Assembly: GCF_000731095.1 (NCBI RefSeq)
Contig: NZ_JMTZ01000030.1
Coordinates: forward strand, 1 to 64,000
DNA: 64,000 nucleotides
DNA from: Lysobacter antibioticus
GTDB taxonomy: Bacteria; Pseudomonadota; Gammaproteobacteria; Xanthomonadales; Xanthomonadaceae
Direction: 5' to 3'
The number at the start of each line of letters is the position of its first letter. Positions within the stretch are counted from its first letter, which is position 1. A program made the position numbers and the translations under genes. The notes beneath the pieces were generated by a model. That model saw nothing but the letters and a program-made list of their open reading frames with translations, searched no databases and had not been told where the DNA came from. Below, in pieces: positions 1-9,174 of the stretch.

Positions 1-340
1 CGTTGTCGTTGGTCACCGTCTTGACCAGGGTCAGCGTCGCCGCCTGGTCGTCGTTGTTGATGGTGCAGGTCGCGGTATCGCCGAAGGCGAGCGTCAGGCT
101 GTTCGAAACGACCGGGGCGCCGCCGTTGACGACGCAGCTATAGGTGCTGGCGGTGTAGCCGCTCGGACCGCCGGTTTCGGAGAGGGTGTAGCTGCCCGGG
201 CTGACCGGGGCATTGGTGACGGCGGTGGCGCCGGTGGCGCCGCTGATGTTGGTCGGGCCAGCCGCCTCCAGCGTCCAAGCCGTAGCAACCGCGGTGCCGC
301 CGTTGTCGTTGGTGACCGTCTTGACCAGGGTCAGGGACGC
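1..340 (-). repeat. 300-bp in-frame tandem repeat (start of array)
   Basis: Bases 1-40 and 301-340 are almost identical, so the coding repeat has a 300-bp period, exactly 100 codons. The array continues past the left edge of the window. High nucleotide identity between copies points to recent expansion or ongoing homogenisation. Confidence 0.8.
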
Positions 341-553
341 CAGGATCGAGTCGCTGTCCGTCGCGCTGTTACACGGGGGATTGGCGACGTTACAGGTCGG
401 ATCGGTCACCCCGGTCGGGGGCGTCACGCTCGCGGTATTCACGGCCTGGGCATGCACCGGGTCCGCGGACAGCAGAAGGGAGGCCGCTAGCGCGACCGGC
501 ATGATCATGCGACGGCTGAACGCTGTCGCGAGGGCTTGGAATTTGGCGATCAC
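1..553 (-). CDS. Secreted repetitive prealbumin-fold/DUF11-like protein, 5' part
   Basis: The 3' end lies outside the window; about 184 residues are visible. The GTG start at 553 is chosen because GGGGAG lies eight bases upstream. Residues 1-37 form a signal peptide ending in VHAQA, so the protein is exported. After a short linker with two cysteines come repeats of about 100 residues starting LTLVKTVTNDNGG and ending FGDTATCTINNDDQAA; one full copy and the start of the next are present. Such repeats occur in surface proteins with prealbumin-like (SpaA/DUF11-type) beta-sandwich folds. An adhesin or surface role is inferred. No downstream gene can be read. Confidence 0.8.
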   Translation of the reverse strand, partial: MIAKFQALATAFSRRMIMPVALAASLLLSADPVHAQAVNTASVTPPTGVTDPTCNVANPPCNSATDSDSILASLTLVKTVTNDNGGTAVATAWTLEAAGPTNISGATGATAVTNAPVSPGSYTLSETGGPSGYTASTYSCVVNGGAPVVSNSLTLAFGDTATCTINNDDQAATLTLVKTVTNDN

Positions 554-1564
554 GCTGTTTGCTCCCCGGTTGCCGTCGTGCCGAGCTCGTTGGCACGCGA
601 CGTGTTGCTAGCTAAGTGCTCGAAATGCTTCCCGGCCCCGACTACCCCTGTCGCCCGATCTGGCGCGACTGCTGCCTGCGTTACGTCGCAGGCGGCCATT
701 GGACTCATCCTTCACATAAATGAATGGATGAGCCCCGATTGAAGAGAAGAACGGACACGGACATGCTCAGTGCGGCTGCAAAAACTGTGCCAGCCGTCTC
801 ACTTTTATGAAATCTGAAGATCTCAAAAAGCGGCTTGGTCTGGATGTGCCCCAAAGCGTCACTTTGGTTACTAGCGGCGCCAGTTGGCGCCAGCAGGGGC
901 AAAGCGGATGGGAGAGCTATGTCTCCCCCGCGGCTGCAGCAGAGCGGCCGGCCGCGCTTGGGCCGGCCTGCGCCGTTGATTGTTTCAAATGAAACTTTTG
1001 TCTCGGTCCCGCGTCGAGCCATATCCCTCTCCCCTCTGAGAGTCCTATCGCTACAACTCGTTAAAGCCCCAACCCCTGTCCGCAGACGGGACCGATCTCG
1101 ATGAAATCAGCCCTTTCGATAGTTAGTGTGCTTCCCGCTTGCGTTTAACAATCCACTAACCTCATCGCCCATTAATGTGACGATAAACACAGATTGCTCC
1201 GGAGTCACGGAATTTCGGTGACCGCCTGTCGGTTACATGCTTAGTTCGCTGAACCTCTATCAATAACTGAATGAGACGCCTGAACGGTTCAGCGAATGCC
1301 CGGGAAGAACCGGAGCGGCCTTGGAGATCGCGACCGCTAACCAAGCCCCGCCGGCGGCCCACGGCCAAGCCGCCCCGGCGGACTCGGGCAGCCAGTGAAA
1401 CTTGAGGTGTCGGTCATGGCGTAAGCGGGCCGGTCCGACGGCCTCGGTCTCCGGCGGCAGCGCCTCTCAGGGCCGCTACGATCGCGACCCGACCGCAGTC
1501 TGCGAATGCCGAAGAGCGCACCCGTCGGCCGGCTGAAGTCGCCCTGGCCGGGAATCGCGCCCAT
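554..1564. other. Intergenic region of about 1 kb with no recognised gene
   Basis: No open frame here has a convincing start, ribosome site or protein family. The stretch is more AT-rich than the genes around it, especially around 700-830 and 1120-1260. It holds the promoter of the leftward repeat protein near its left end and the EF-hand gene terminator at its right end. I see nothing else. Confidence 0.5.
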
Positions 1565-1592
1565 AAAAAAGGGCGGCCCGAGGGCCGCCCTT
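1565..1592 (-). terminator. Rho-independent terminator of the EF-hand gene
   Basis: On the minus strand GGGCGGCCC and GGGCCGCCC form a stem (1571-1579 with 1582-1590, plus two A-T pairs) followed by six T. It lies about 40 bases after the stop codon of the EF-hand gene. Confidence 0.85.
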
Positions 1593-1630
1593 CACACAAC
1601 GCAGGAGATCCTGCACCCCGATAGGCGGTA

Positions 1631-2014
1631 TCAGCCGCCGTTCTTGGCGCCGCCATTGGATTGGACCTTGGCGACGTAAGCCTTGTATTCGTCAGGCGTC
1701 AGCGCGCCGTTGGCATCGGCATCGGCCTGCTCGAAGACCTGACCCAGCGCCGGTACGGCAGCGGCCTCGGTCTTGCTCAGGTTGCCGTCCTTGTTGCCGT
1801 CGACGTCGGCCCAGCTTTTCTTCTGCGGGGCGGCGGCGGTCGGCTGGGCGGCGGAAGTCGCTGCTGCGTCCTGTGCACCGGTGGCCGCGGCGGCGGCGTC
1901 CTCGGTCGGCGGCGTCTGCGCGGCGGTCGTGGACTGTGCGAACGCGAGCGGCGCGGACAGCGAAGCGACCAGAGCCAAGGTACCGATCAGCGACTTGCGG
2001 GAAATCTGGTTCAT
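1631..2014 (-). CDS. Exported EF-hand calcium-binding protein
   Basis: 127 residues. The ATG at 2014 follows AGGAGA at good spacing. Residues 1-26 are a signal peptide (ending FAFAQ-like, cut after LAFA). An Ala/Thr/Gln-rich linker follows, then two EF-hand loops: DGNKDGNLSKTE and DADANGALTPDE, each with D at positions 1, D or N at 3 and 5, G at 6 and E at 12. It probably binds calcium in the periplasm; the role of the binding is unknown. It is a single gene with its own terminator. The family is common in Xanthomonadaceae. Confidence 0.85.
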   Translation of the reverse strand: MNQISRKSLIGTLALVASLSAPLAFAQSTTAAQTPPTEDAAAAATGAQDAAATSAAQPTAAAPQKKSWADVDGNKDGNLSKTEAAAVPALGQVFEQADADANGALTPDEYKAYVAKVQSNGGAKNGG

Positions 2015-2376
2015 GAATGTCTCCTGGAATGAGTTTGCTGTACTGCGCGGTCTCGACTGCCGGTGGCGCTTACCGCACGAGTCCACCTTGCCGCCGCGCT
2101 TCTGAACCGATCGGCGTCCGCAAGCGTTAAAGCTACGTTGGCTTAACCACAAGCGCGGCCGATGCCGTTAGGCCGTCGGCGAAGTGAGTTGCCGGAACAC
2201 GGCAAAACGTGACCTGCAGCGCCAATAGACGGCGCGACGACGGCGCGCATTCGCTGAACACAACACAACCTTTACGAATGCGCAGGTCAACGCGATCGAT
2301 GCGCTCTTCGCGCAGCCGCGCATTCATCGTTCAAGATCGGATTTATAGGCGGCGCAAAGCGCAGGCCGCGATGTCT
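2015..2376. other. Intergenic region, 360 bp
   Basis: It separates two leftward genes and must carry the EF-hand promoter near its left end. No convincing small gene, terminator or repeat was found. Confidence 0.4.
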
Positions 2377-3549
2377 CTATGCAGTCGCTGCGACGAAACG
2401 CAGCTCGCGCTGTGCCTGACTCGGTGCCGCCACGCTCAAACACAGCTCGGCCTCGCGCTCCAGGGCCTCGCGATCGGCGGCCTTGAGTGGCCTGAACGGG
2501 GCAATGCTCAAGGTCGCCGAGCGGGCGTCGCGCTGCAGCTTCCAGGTACCGGCGACGAAGCCGTCGACGAGGATCGTCGCCGCGACCAGGCCGTTGCGGG
2601 TGAAGATCGCGCCCCGCAAGGATTCGTCGAAGATGCGCGAACGCTCGGCGTGCGAGAGCAAGACATTGTCGAACTCGGGCAGCAACCGCGCCGGCGCCGG
2701 CGTAGTGAGGTCGGGACGCAGCGCATCGGGCAGGTCGAACAACTCGGTGCCGGCCTCGTCGCGAAACACCCGCAAGCCGGGGCGCAGGCGTTCGAGGCGC
2801 TCGCGCGTCGCCGTCAGCCCGGACCAAGTCGTCGCATCGCGTGCGCTGGCCGGGCCGAAGGCGCCGAGATAACGCAACAGCATCGCGTCGATCGCCGCCT
2901 CGTCGGCGTTGTCGTCTATCGACGCGCCCAGCCAATCGATCGCGGTGGCGAAACACGCGGGCTTATGCGAGTCCCACAGGCCCGCCGGGGGCACGTGCAC
3001 CAAAGGCTCGGCGCCGCGCACCAACGAAGCCAGTGCGTTGGCGTCGTGATCGGGCCAATGCGCACGCAGCGCCTCGCCCAGCGCCGTCGCGCTGAGCGGC
3101 TGCGCGCGCAAGGCCTCGAAGCCGGCACGCCGCAACGTCGCCAAATCCAAACCCTGCAAAGCCCGCGCATGACCGCTCTGCAACGACAGCCGCTGCAACA
3201 CCGGCTGCAACACCGGGCGCAGTCTTCGATAGTCCTGCGCGCTGACCAGATGCAAGGTGCCGCGCATCATCGTCGCGCGCACCACTTCGCGGGCCTGCAT
3301 CGCAGCGGTCAGATCGTCCAGGGCGAAATCGCGCAACCGCGTCCACAGCCCCAGGTAAGGCGGATTGGGCGCCTGCGCCTGCAGGCCGAGCAGGCGCTCG
3401 ACCATCGCCGGCACGGATTCGCGGCTGCGTTCGAGCAAGGACTGCCGCCCCAACAGCGCGCGGTTCAGCGCACGTGCGCTCAATACCTCGGCGGCAGCCT
3501 GCCTGGATTTGCCCGAACTCGCCGTCGCGACGCGTTTCGCGCTCGGCAT
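2377..3549 (-). CDS. Winged-helix DNA-binding protein, AlkX/YcaQ-like DNA glycosylase family
   Basis: 390 residues. The protein matches the HTH_42 family: ALNRALLGRQ near the N-terminus, LLGLQAQ at about residue 55, and REVVRATMMRGTLHLV near 90, followed by the repeated winged-helix modules. The best-known members (AlkZ, YcaQ) unhook interstrand crosslinks or remove alkylated bases, but many members with this exact annotation are uncharacterised. The family motif QxQ (QAQ) of the glycosylases is present. The start at 3549 has only a weak GAGCGGGG ribosome site. The CPXCG gene lies 61 bp upstream on the same strand and may be cotranscribed. Confidence 0.8.
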   Translation of the reverse strand: MPSAKRVATASSGKSRQAAAEVLSARALNRALLGRQSLLERSRESVPAMVERLLGLQAQAPNPPYLGLWTRLRDFALDDLTAAMQAREVVRATMMRGTLHLVSAQDYRRLRPVLQPVLQRLSLQSGHARALQGLDLATLRRAGFEALRAQPLSATALGEALRAHWPDHDANALASLVRGAEPLVHVPPAGLWDSHKPACFATAIDWLGASIDDNADEAAIDAMLLRYLGAFGPASARDATTWSGLTATRERLERLRPGLRVFRDEAGTELFDLPDALRPDLTTPAPARLLPEFDNVLLSHAERSRIFDESLRGAIFTRNGLVAATILVDGFVAGTWKLQRDARSATLSIAPFRPLKAADREALEREAELCLSVAAPSQAQRELRFVAATA

Positions 3550-3610
3550 CGTGGTCAAACCCCGCTCGAACGATGAACCGAGCGCATTGCCCCTCGCAGC
3601 GCCAAGGGCA

Positions 3611-3799
3611 TTACGCCTCGTCTTCCGCGTAGACCGCCACGTGCGGCTGGCCGTCCTCGTCGAGACTGACCGCGACCACGATCGGCCGGCAGCAGACTTG
3701 GCAGTCTTCGATATAGCGCTGGTCGCCGGCGGAATCGTCGATGACCAGATCGATCGGCTCGCCGCAGTAAGGACATTGGACTTCGACGCTCGGCAACAT
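3611..3799 (-). CDS. CPXCG motif-containing cysteine-rich protein
   Basis: 62 residues. It begins [14 protein letters not shown] and carries two cysteine pairs, CPYC and CQVCC, forming a small zinc-ribbon-like fold, with an acidic C-terminus. The family is widespread in gammaproteobacteria, about 60 residues long, and has no established function. The start at 3799 is chosen from family length and the EVQCPYCGE opening; an ATG further upstream in the same frame would add residues not seen in the family. Confidence 0.85.
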   Translation of the reverse strand: MLPSVEVQCPYCGEPIDLVIDDSAGDQRYIEDCQVCCRPIVVAVSLDEDGQPHVAVYAEDEA

Positions 3800-4075
3800 G
3801 GCGATGCCCCGGTGACGGACTGCGCATAGCATGGTGCCGGGGCGATTCCTGCGTCCAGTGATTCCTCGTTCCTGACTGCGCCAGCGCATCGCGAGCGACC
3901 GTTCGTCGCCTGCGCCCGCGCGCTCACTCTGGACTAACCCGGCGCGGCGGAAGCTGATGACAATACGGCCCGGGCTGGCAGCAGCCTCTTGCCGGGCCGA
4001 TGCGATCGGCGCCCTCGGGCGCCCCATGACGGCATGCGCCCATCAAGGCGAACCGTCCGCATCCGGAGATGCGAC

Positions 4076-4579
4076 ATGAAGACCCGCCACGTGTTCAGCA
4101 CGCCCGACCTCGCCACCGCGCAAGCCGCCATGGATGCAGCGCGCGAAGCCGGCGTGCACGACGACGACATCCTGCTGATCGCGCGTTCCGACATCGAACT
4201 CAAGTCGATTCCGAACGATCGCAAGGAAGCCGATACCGACCTGATGTCGGCGGCGCTGCGCGGCGCCGGCTACGGCGGTGCCACCGGTTTGCTGGCCGGC
4301 TTGCTCGCGGTCGTGATCAGTCCGATCGGCCTGACCATCGCCGGCGCGGCGGCGGCCACCGTGGCCGGCGCCATGGTCGGCTGCTGGGCCTCGGCGTTGA
4401 TGGGCTCGGCCCTGCCCGACCCGATACGGCGCAAATTCGACGCGCATATCCAGCAAGGCCGCATCCTGGTGGTGATCGACGGCGACCGCGACCTGCTGCT
4501 GCAAGCCGAGGCGCGGGTGCTGCGCAACGCCGTCGGCGCCGAACTGCTGCCCTTCGATTCGCTCAAGGCGTTCGCCTGA
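4076..4579 (+). CDS. DUF1269/general-stress-like membrane protein
   Basis: 167 residues, ATG preceded by GGAG. The N-terminal 45 residues form a cytoplasmic alpha/beta segment (HVFSTPDLATAQAAMDAARE), then residues of about 63-115 form a glycine/alanine-rich hydrophobic hairpin with two membrane passes, then a short soluble tail. This order matches DUF1269 and YflT-like stress proteins. No enzyme motif is present and the function is not known. Single gene, 200 bp before the sugar dehydrogenase gene. Confidence 0.7.
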   Translation: MKTRHVFSTPDLATAQAAMDAAREAGVHDDDILLIARSDIELKSIPNDRKEADTDLMSAALRGAGYGGATGLLAGLLAVVISPIGLTIAGAAAATVAGAMVGCWASALMGSALPDPIRRKFDAHIQQGRILVVIDGDRDLLLQAEARVLRNAVGAELLPFDSLKAFA

Positions 4580-4780
4580 GCTCCAGTTCGCCGCCGCAGC
4601 GGCGGCGCGCTCACGACTTCGTAGCGTCCAGGCCTCATTGCCTGCGTGATCGCGTTTGCGAATCGCGGCGCCGCCCTTGCGTGCGCCGCGAACTGCCGAT
4701 CCGGTCGCAAGACCGGCGGTTCTTCGATGGCACTCTCGGCCGGCCTCAAACCCACGCCTGCCGGACATCGGAGACCCACC

Positions 4781-5944
4781 ATGAACCGCTCGATGCTCTC
4801 TCTCGTTTGCTCCACCGCGCTGCTCGGCGCCTTCGCCGCGCCCGCGGCCTGTGCCCTCGACCGCGCCAGAGCCGACAACGCCAGCGCGACCAGCGCGGCC
4901 GAATCGACCAAGGCGCTGCCGTTCACCGCGACCGAAGTCGCGCGCTTCAACGAACCCTGGGCGATGACCTTCCTGCCCGACGGCCGCCTGCTGGTCACCG
5001 AGAAGCGCGGCGTGCTCAAGCTGCAGACCATCGGCGGCAGCGCGCGCACCGTCAGCGGCGTGCCCACGGTCGCCTATGGCGGCCAGGGCGGCTTCGGCGA
5101 CGTGATCCTGCATCCGCAGTACGCGACCAACAAATACATCTACATCAGCTACGCCGAACGCGGCAGCACCAGTGGCACCGCCGGTGCCACGGTCGCGCGC
5201 GCCAAGCTCAACATCACCTCGACCAGCGCTTCGCTGAGCGAACTGCGGGTGATCTGGCGCCAGCCGAAAGTCAGCGGCAGCAATCACTACGGCCACCGCC
5301 TCGCGTTCGGCCCCGATCGCAAGCTGTGGATCACCTCGAGCGAGCGGCAGAAGTTCGATCCGGCCCAGGACCTCAATTCCCCGCTCGGCAAGGTCATCCG
5401 CCTCAACGACGACGGCAGCGTGCCGACCGACAATCCCTTCTACGGCCGCGGCGGCGTCGCCGCGACGGTGTGGTCCTACGGCCATCGCAACCTGCTCGGC
5501 ATCGCCTTCGATGCACAGAGCAAGCTGTGGATCCACGAGATGGGGCCGAAAGGCGGCGACGAAATCAACCTGATCGAACGCGGTTCCAACTACGGTTGGC
5601 CGCTGGTGTCGCAGGGCGATCACTACGACGGCACGCCGATCCCGCGCCACAGCACGCGCCCGGACCTCAACGCGCCGGAAGCCTGGTGGACGCCGGTGAT
5701 CGCCCCGGCCGGCTTCGTCATCTATTCCGGCACCCGCTTCCCGGCCTGGGCCGGCAACGGCCTGATCGGCGGCCTGGCCTCGCAGGCCCTGATCCGCGTG
5801 CGCTTCAGCGGCAACACCGCCGCCGAAGCCGAGCGCTATCCGATGGGCAAGCGCATCCGCGAAGTCGAGCAAGGCCCGAACGGCGACGTCTGGCTGCTCG
5901 AAGACGGCACCAATGCGCGCCTGCTGCGGTTGACCCCGCTGTAA
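4781..5944 (+). CDS. PQQ-dependent sugar dehydrogenase (YliI/Asd-like), exported
   Basis: 387 residues; GGAGA precedes the ATG at 4781. A signal peptide covers about the first 25 residues. The six-bladed propeller of soluble glucose/aldose dehydrogenases follows: [75 protein letters not shown] and SNYGWPLVS are all recognisable. The histidines in the HYGHR and YGHRN segments correspond to PQQ/active-site positions. It should oxidise aldose sugars in the periplasm, passing electrons to the respiratory chain; the substrate cannot be told. Transcription probably ends at the perfect hairpin 14 bp after the stop. Confidence 0.9.
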   Translation: MNRSMLSLVCSTALLGAFAAPAACALDRARADNASATSAAESTKALPFTATEVARFNEPWAMTFLPDGRLLVTEKRGVLKLQTIGGSARTVSGVPTVAYGGQGGFGDVILHPQYATNKYIYISYAERGSTSGTAGATVARAKLNITSTSASLSELRVIWRQPKVSGSNHYGHRLAFGPDRKLWITSSERQKFDPAQDLNSPLGKVIRLNDDGSVPTDNPFYGRGGVAATVWSYGHRNLLGIAFDAQSKLWIHEMGPKGGDEINLIERGSNYGWPLVSQGDHYDGTPIPRHSTRPDLNAPEAWWTPVIAPAGFVIYSGTRFPAWAGNGLIGGLASQALIRVRFSGNTAAEAERYPMGKRIREVEQGPNGDVWLLEDGTNARLLRLTPL

Positions 5945-5957
5945 GCCCAGGCGCCGT

Positions 5958-5995
5958 GCCGTGGCCCTCTCCCGAACGCGGGAGAGGGCCACGGC
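5958..5995. terminator. Perfect 17-bp palindromic hairpin between convergent genes
   Basis: 5958-5974 is the exact inverse complement of 5979-5995 with the four-base loop AACG. It sits between the stop codons of the convergent sugar dehydrogenase and lytic transglycosylase genes, so it likely stops transcription from both sides. There is no long T-run, and the same CCCTCTCCCG core is a common dispersed palindrome in this bacterial group. Confidence 0.7.
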
Positions 5996-5996
5996 C

Positions 5997-6788
5997 TTAT
6001 TGCGCGGCCTTCAACACCGGCTTGCGCGTGCCCAGGGCGAGTTGATAACGCTGGTGCAGGGCCTGCACCTTGGCGATGTATTCCTGGGTTTCGCGATACG
6101 GCGGCACGCCGCCATAGCGCGCGACCGTGCCGATGCCGGCGTTGTACGCGGCCGCGACCAACATCAGATCGCCCTTGTAGCGCCGCATCAGGGCCTTGAG
6201 GTGGCGGGCGCCGGCGTTGATCGATTCGGTCGACGAGAACGGGTCGAGCACGCCATATTCCTTGGCGGTCTCCGGCATCAGTTGCATGACCCCTTGCGCG
6301 CCCTTGGACGAGACCGCCTTGGCATCGAAGCCACTCTCGGCATGGGCGATCGCGCGCAGCCAGGCATCGTCGACGCCGCTGGCCTTGGCCGCGGAACGGA
6401 ACTGCGCCGGGAATTTATCGAGCTGGGCCTTGCCGACCTTGCCCAGGCCCGGATGCGCCGGCTCGCCGGGCGGCGTTTCCACGGTGAAACCCATCACCCG
6501 CACCGAACCGGGCAGCTTGCGCGTGCTGTACACGGTCTTGCCGTCCTGCTGGCGTTCGTAGAGGTTGCCGTTGATCACGCCCATCTCGCCCCACAGATTG
6601 GGCAGCTTGGCGGCGTTGTCGTCGAACTCCTTGGCGACGCAGCGCGAACCGGGTTCGGGCGCGGTGGCGAGGCTGACGGTGCCGTCGCGCACGCAGCGAT
6701 ACACGGTGCGCGCCTGCGCCTCCGCGGCCAGCGCGAACAGGACGACGGCAGCGACGACACGCAGGGCGGCGGACGGACGGGTGTTCAT
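5997..6788 (-). CDS. Lytic transglycosylase (SLT family), exported
   Basis: 263 residues. Residues 1-27 are a signal peptide ending AEAQA. Residues 28-110 form a DUF4124-like extension that starts TVYRCVRDGTV. The SLT domain spans about 130-260: catalytic Glu151 in AHAESGF, then SKGAQGVMQLMPETAKEYGV, AGARHLKALMRRY and VAAAYNAG. It cleaves the glycan strand of peptidoglycan in the periplasm, leaving 1,6-anhydromuramic acid. The size and layout resemble transglycosylases linked to envelope machines, but no such machine is nearby. Single gene. Confidence 0.9.
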   Translation of the reverse strand: MNTRPSAALRVVAAVVLFALAAEAQARTVYRCVRDGTVSLATAPEPGSRCVAKEFDDNAAKLPNLWGEMGVINGNLYERQQDGKTVYSTRKLPGSVRVMGFTVETPPGEPAHPGLGKVGKAQLDKFPAQFRSAAKASGVDDAWLRAIAHAESGFDAKAVSSKGAQGVMQLMPETAKEYGVLDPFSSTESINAGARHLKALMRRYKGDLMLVAAAYNAGIGTVARYGGVPPYRETQEYIAKVQALHQRYQLALGTRKPVLKAAQ

Positions 6789-6934
6789 TCGCCGCGATTC
6801 TAGGCCCGCCGGCGGCCCGCGCCAGCGCCGAAGGTCAGGGCGGCGGCGCTGGGTTCACGATTGCCAAGATCGCGTTCAGCCACGAAAGCGGCTCGAACCC
6901 GGATCGCCCCTGGCGACCAGGCCGGCGCAACAGA

Positions 6935-6958
6935 AAGGGCGGCCTCGCGGCCGCCCTT
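6935..6958 (-). terminator. Terminator of the small lipoprotein gene
   Basis: AAGGGCGGCC (6935-6944) pairs with GGCCGCCCTT (6949-6958) around the loop TCGC. On the minus strand the stem ends in TTTCTG, a modest T-run. It lies 50 bp after the lipoprotein stop codon. Confidence 0.65.
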
Positions 6959-7007
6959 CTGCGTTGGCTGGGGACGGCCATCGCTCGCGATGGCCGTCGT
7001 CCTGGAA

Positions 7008-7190
7008 TCAGGTGCCCGAACCGTCTCCGCTCGCCGACGGAGCGGCCGCATCGGCCGGGGCGGCTTCGGCCGCCGGTGCGCTCGATGCCGCCGGCGCGTC
7101 GGTGGTCTCGCCCTTGCTGGCGCAAGCGGCCAGGCCGAGCACGCTGATAGCGGCCAGGCCGTACAGTGCGGTGCGAATGGTGGTCTTCAT
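7008..7190 (-). CDS. Small Ala/Ser/Pro-rich lipoprotein
   Basis: 60 residues. The ATG at 7190 follows GGAGGT at ideal spacing. The N-terminus is a type II signal peptide with lipobox LAAC (Cys23 region), and the mature 37 residues are only Ala, Ser, Pro, Asp, Glu and Gly-rich sequence with no fold visible. It is probably a lipid-anchored, disordered envelope protein; function unknown. It is a single gene with its own terminator. Confidence 0.7.
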   Translation of the reverse strand: MKTTIRTALYGLAAISVLGLAACASKGETTDAPAASSAPAAEAAPADAAAPSASGDGSGT

Positions 7191-7693
7191 GGATGCGGTT
7201 ACCTCCGGTGTCGTGTGAATCGAATCGATCGGATCGGTTGGATCGTCGTTGCTGCAACGCGTGCCGTGGTTCGTAGGCACGGACTGCACACTGCGGTCAT
7301 CGCCATGAACGAAAACGCGCCGCGAAGTCCGCCGGCTACGTTTCTTTAACCAGCCCGCCGGCGATACGCGTTAGGCGCGGCCCGATGAACCGGCGAAAAC
7401 GTGCGTCAGGCCTCATTCGTGCCTTCGGCGATCGCGCGACCGCGACTGAACGCAACAAAACGTTTACGAACCGGGCGCGCATTCGGCGCAGCTCGACGCT
7501 CCTCGATCGCATGGCGACGTTCGCACGCATCGGCCGGACCCCGCTGCGACCCGGCCCAGCCTGCTTATGCGCTTCGCTCCGGCCCACATGCCGCAGTGCG
7601 GATTGAAAGCGGCAGGCCGCAGGCACTAAGGTGCGACGAGATCGGCGCCGCATGCGGTCCGCCGCACCGCCACCGAGCGAGGGGAACCACCGT
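7191..7693. other. Divergent intergenic region, 500 bp
   Basis: It lies between the leftward lipoprotein and the rightward permease and should hold both promoters. Frames inside it lack family features or ribosome sites. No repeat or hairpin stands out. Confidence 0.4.
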
Positions 7694-9037
7694 TTGAGCC
7701 AGCCGACGCCGCACGCGCCCGTTTCGTCCTCGCCCGCCGCCGCGGCCCCTGCTCCGGACGACGGTCGCCCCGGCACCGTCCGCGCCGTCAGCCGTTGGCA
7801 GATCGTCGGCCTGTCCATCAACGACGTGATCGGCAGCGGCATCTATCTGTTGCCGGCCACCGCCGCCGCCCTGCTCGGCCCGGCCAGTCTGTGGGCAGTG
7901 TTGCTGGCCGGATTCGCGGTGGCCCTGCTGGTGCTGTGCTACGCCCAGGCGGCGAGCTATTTCGACCAACCCGGCGGCGGCTATCTCTACGCCCGCGAGG
8001 CTTTCGGCCCCTTCGCCGGTTTCGAGGTCGGCTGGATGCTGCTGGTCACGCGCATCTCGACCGCGGCCTCTCTGAGCAACGGCCTGGCCGAGGCGGTCGG
8101 GCTGTTCTGGCCGGCGGCGAAAGGCGGGGTCGCCCGCGTGGCGGTGGTCGCCGGCTCGCTCGGCCTGTTGGTGTTGATCAACGTCATCGGCGTGCGCACC
8201 GCGGCGCGGGCCGGCGTGGCCCTGGCGATCGGCAAGCTGCTGCCGCTGCTGTTGTTCGTCGCCATCGGCGCGTTCTATTTCGATGCTTCGCTGTTGTCCT
8301 CGGACACGCCGATGCCGATGGATCACCTCGGCGAGGCGGCGCTGTTGTTGCTGTTCGCCTATGCCGGCTTCGAAAACCTGCCGGCGGCCGCCGGCGAATA
8401 CCGCAATCCGCGCCGCGACGTGCCGTTCGCGCTGCTGACCATGATCGTCCTGGTCACCATCATTTATTTCACCGTGCAGTTGGTCGCGCTGGGCACCTTG
8501 CCGGGCATCGCCCAGTCGTCGAGCCCGCTCGCCGAAGCCGCCGCGCATTTCAGCGGCACCGGCTTGGCGCTGGTGCTGACGGTCGGCGCGGCGATCTCCA
8601 TCCTCGGCACCAACAGCAATACGGTGATGATGGGCCCGCGCTATCTGCTGGCCTTGTCCAAGGATGGTTACGGGCCGCGCGCCCTGTCGGCGATCCATCC
8701 GCGCTTCCACACGCCGGCGCGTGCGGTGGTGCTGCTGGGCGTGGTCGCGCTGGCGCTGGCGCTGACCGGTTCGTTCCAGCAACTCGCCCTGCTCTCGGTG
8801 GTGGCGCGCCTGTGCACCTACATCGGCACCGCGGTGTCGGTGCTGGTGCTGCAGAAGCGTCATGGCAAGAGCGAAGGCGCGCTGCAACTGCCAGGCGGCC
8901 CGATCATCCCGATCGCGGCGATCGTGCTGTCGCTCGGCCTGCTCGCCAGCGCCAGCACCGCCAACCTGATCGCCGCGGCGATCGCGCTCGCGGTCGGCGC
9001 GGTGATCTACAAGTTCCGGCGCAAGCCCGAGGCCTGA
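7694..9037 (+). CDS. APC-superfamily amino acid permease
   Basis: 447 residues from a TTG start at 7694, chosen because GAGGGG lies about 10 bases upstream; ATG codons at 7631 and 7652 in the same frame lack a site. About 12 membrane segments are visible. The first carries VGLSINDVIGSGIYLLPA, the unwound GSG substrate-binding motif of APC transporters, and FAYAGFENLPAAAGEYRNPRRDVP is the classic segment after TM6. Expected to import an amino acid by proton or sodium coupling across the inner membrane; the substrate is unknown. Single gene. Confidence 0.85.
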   Translation: MSQPTPHAPVSSSPAAAAPAPDDGRPGTVRAVSRWQIVGLSINDVIGSGIYLLPATAAALLGPASLWAVLLAGFAVALLVLCYAQAASYFDQPGGGYLYAREAFGPFAGFEVGWMLLVTRISTAASLSNGLAEAVGLFWPAAKGGVARVAVVAGSLGLLVLINVIGVRTAARAGVALAIGKLLPLLLFVAIGAFYFDASLLSSDTPMPMDHLGEAALLLLFAYAGFENLPAAAGEYRNPRRDVPFALLTMIVLVTIIYFTVQLVALGTLPGIAQSSSPLAEAAAHFSGTGLALVLTVGAAISILGTNSNTVMMGPRYLLALSKDGYGPRALSAIHPRFHTPARAVVLLGVVALALALTGSFQQLALLSVVARLCTYIGTAVSVLVLQKRHGKSEGALQLPGGPIIPIAAIVLSLGLLASASTANLIAAAIALAVGAVIYKFRRKPEA

Positions 9038-9113
9038 GCCGCAGACATTGCACGCCGGCGGTTCGCCGCCGGCACGCCGCAGCGGCACCGGGAGGGGGCA
9101 TCCGAAGCAGCGC

Positions 9114-9144
9114 TTGACCTCGACATTACTTGAGGTTTTAAGCT
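9114..9144 (+). promoter_or_regulatory. SoxR/MerR-type promoter-operator
   Basis: TTGACC (-35) is followed after 19 bp, the overlong spacer typical of MerR-family promoters, by TAAGCT (-10). The spacer carries the dyad ACCTC (9117-9121 in ACCTCG) and GAGGT (9132-9136 in TTGAGGT), as in SoxR boxes (CCTCAA...TTGAGG). It stands 30 bp before the FMN reductase start. The left half deviates after ACCTC, so the regulator could be another MerR-family protein. Confidence 0.6.
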
Positions 9145-9174
9145 GCCCGGCATGTTCCCCAACCACCGACCTGC

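Noticed and set aside
705-1022. A 105-residue minus-strand frame in the first large gap.
   Set aside because: No start signal, no family match and codon use unlike the genes nearby.
2209-3576. A 455-residue plus-strand frame over the winged-helix gene.
   Set aside because: Low-complexity Arg/Gln translation typical of antisense DNA at high GC; the minus-strand protein has family motifs.
4043-5992. A 649-residue frame on the minus strand over the stress protein and sugar dehydrogenase genes.
   Set aside because: It is an antisense frame with RG-rich translation and no family features; the plus strand holds two genes with clear domains and ribosome sites.
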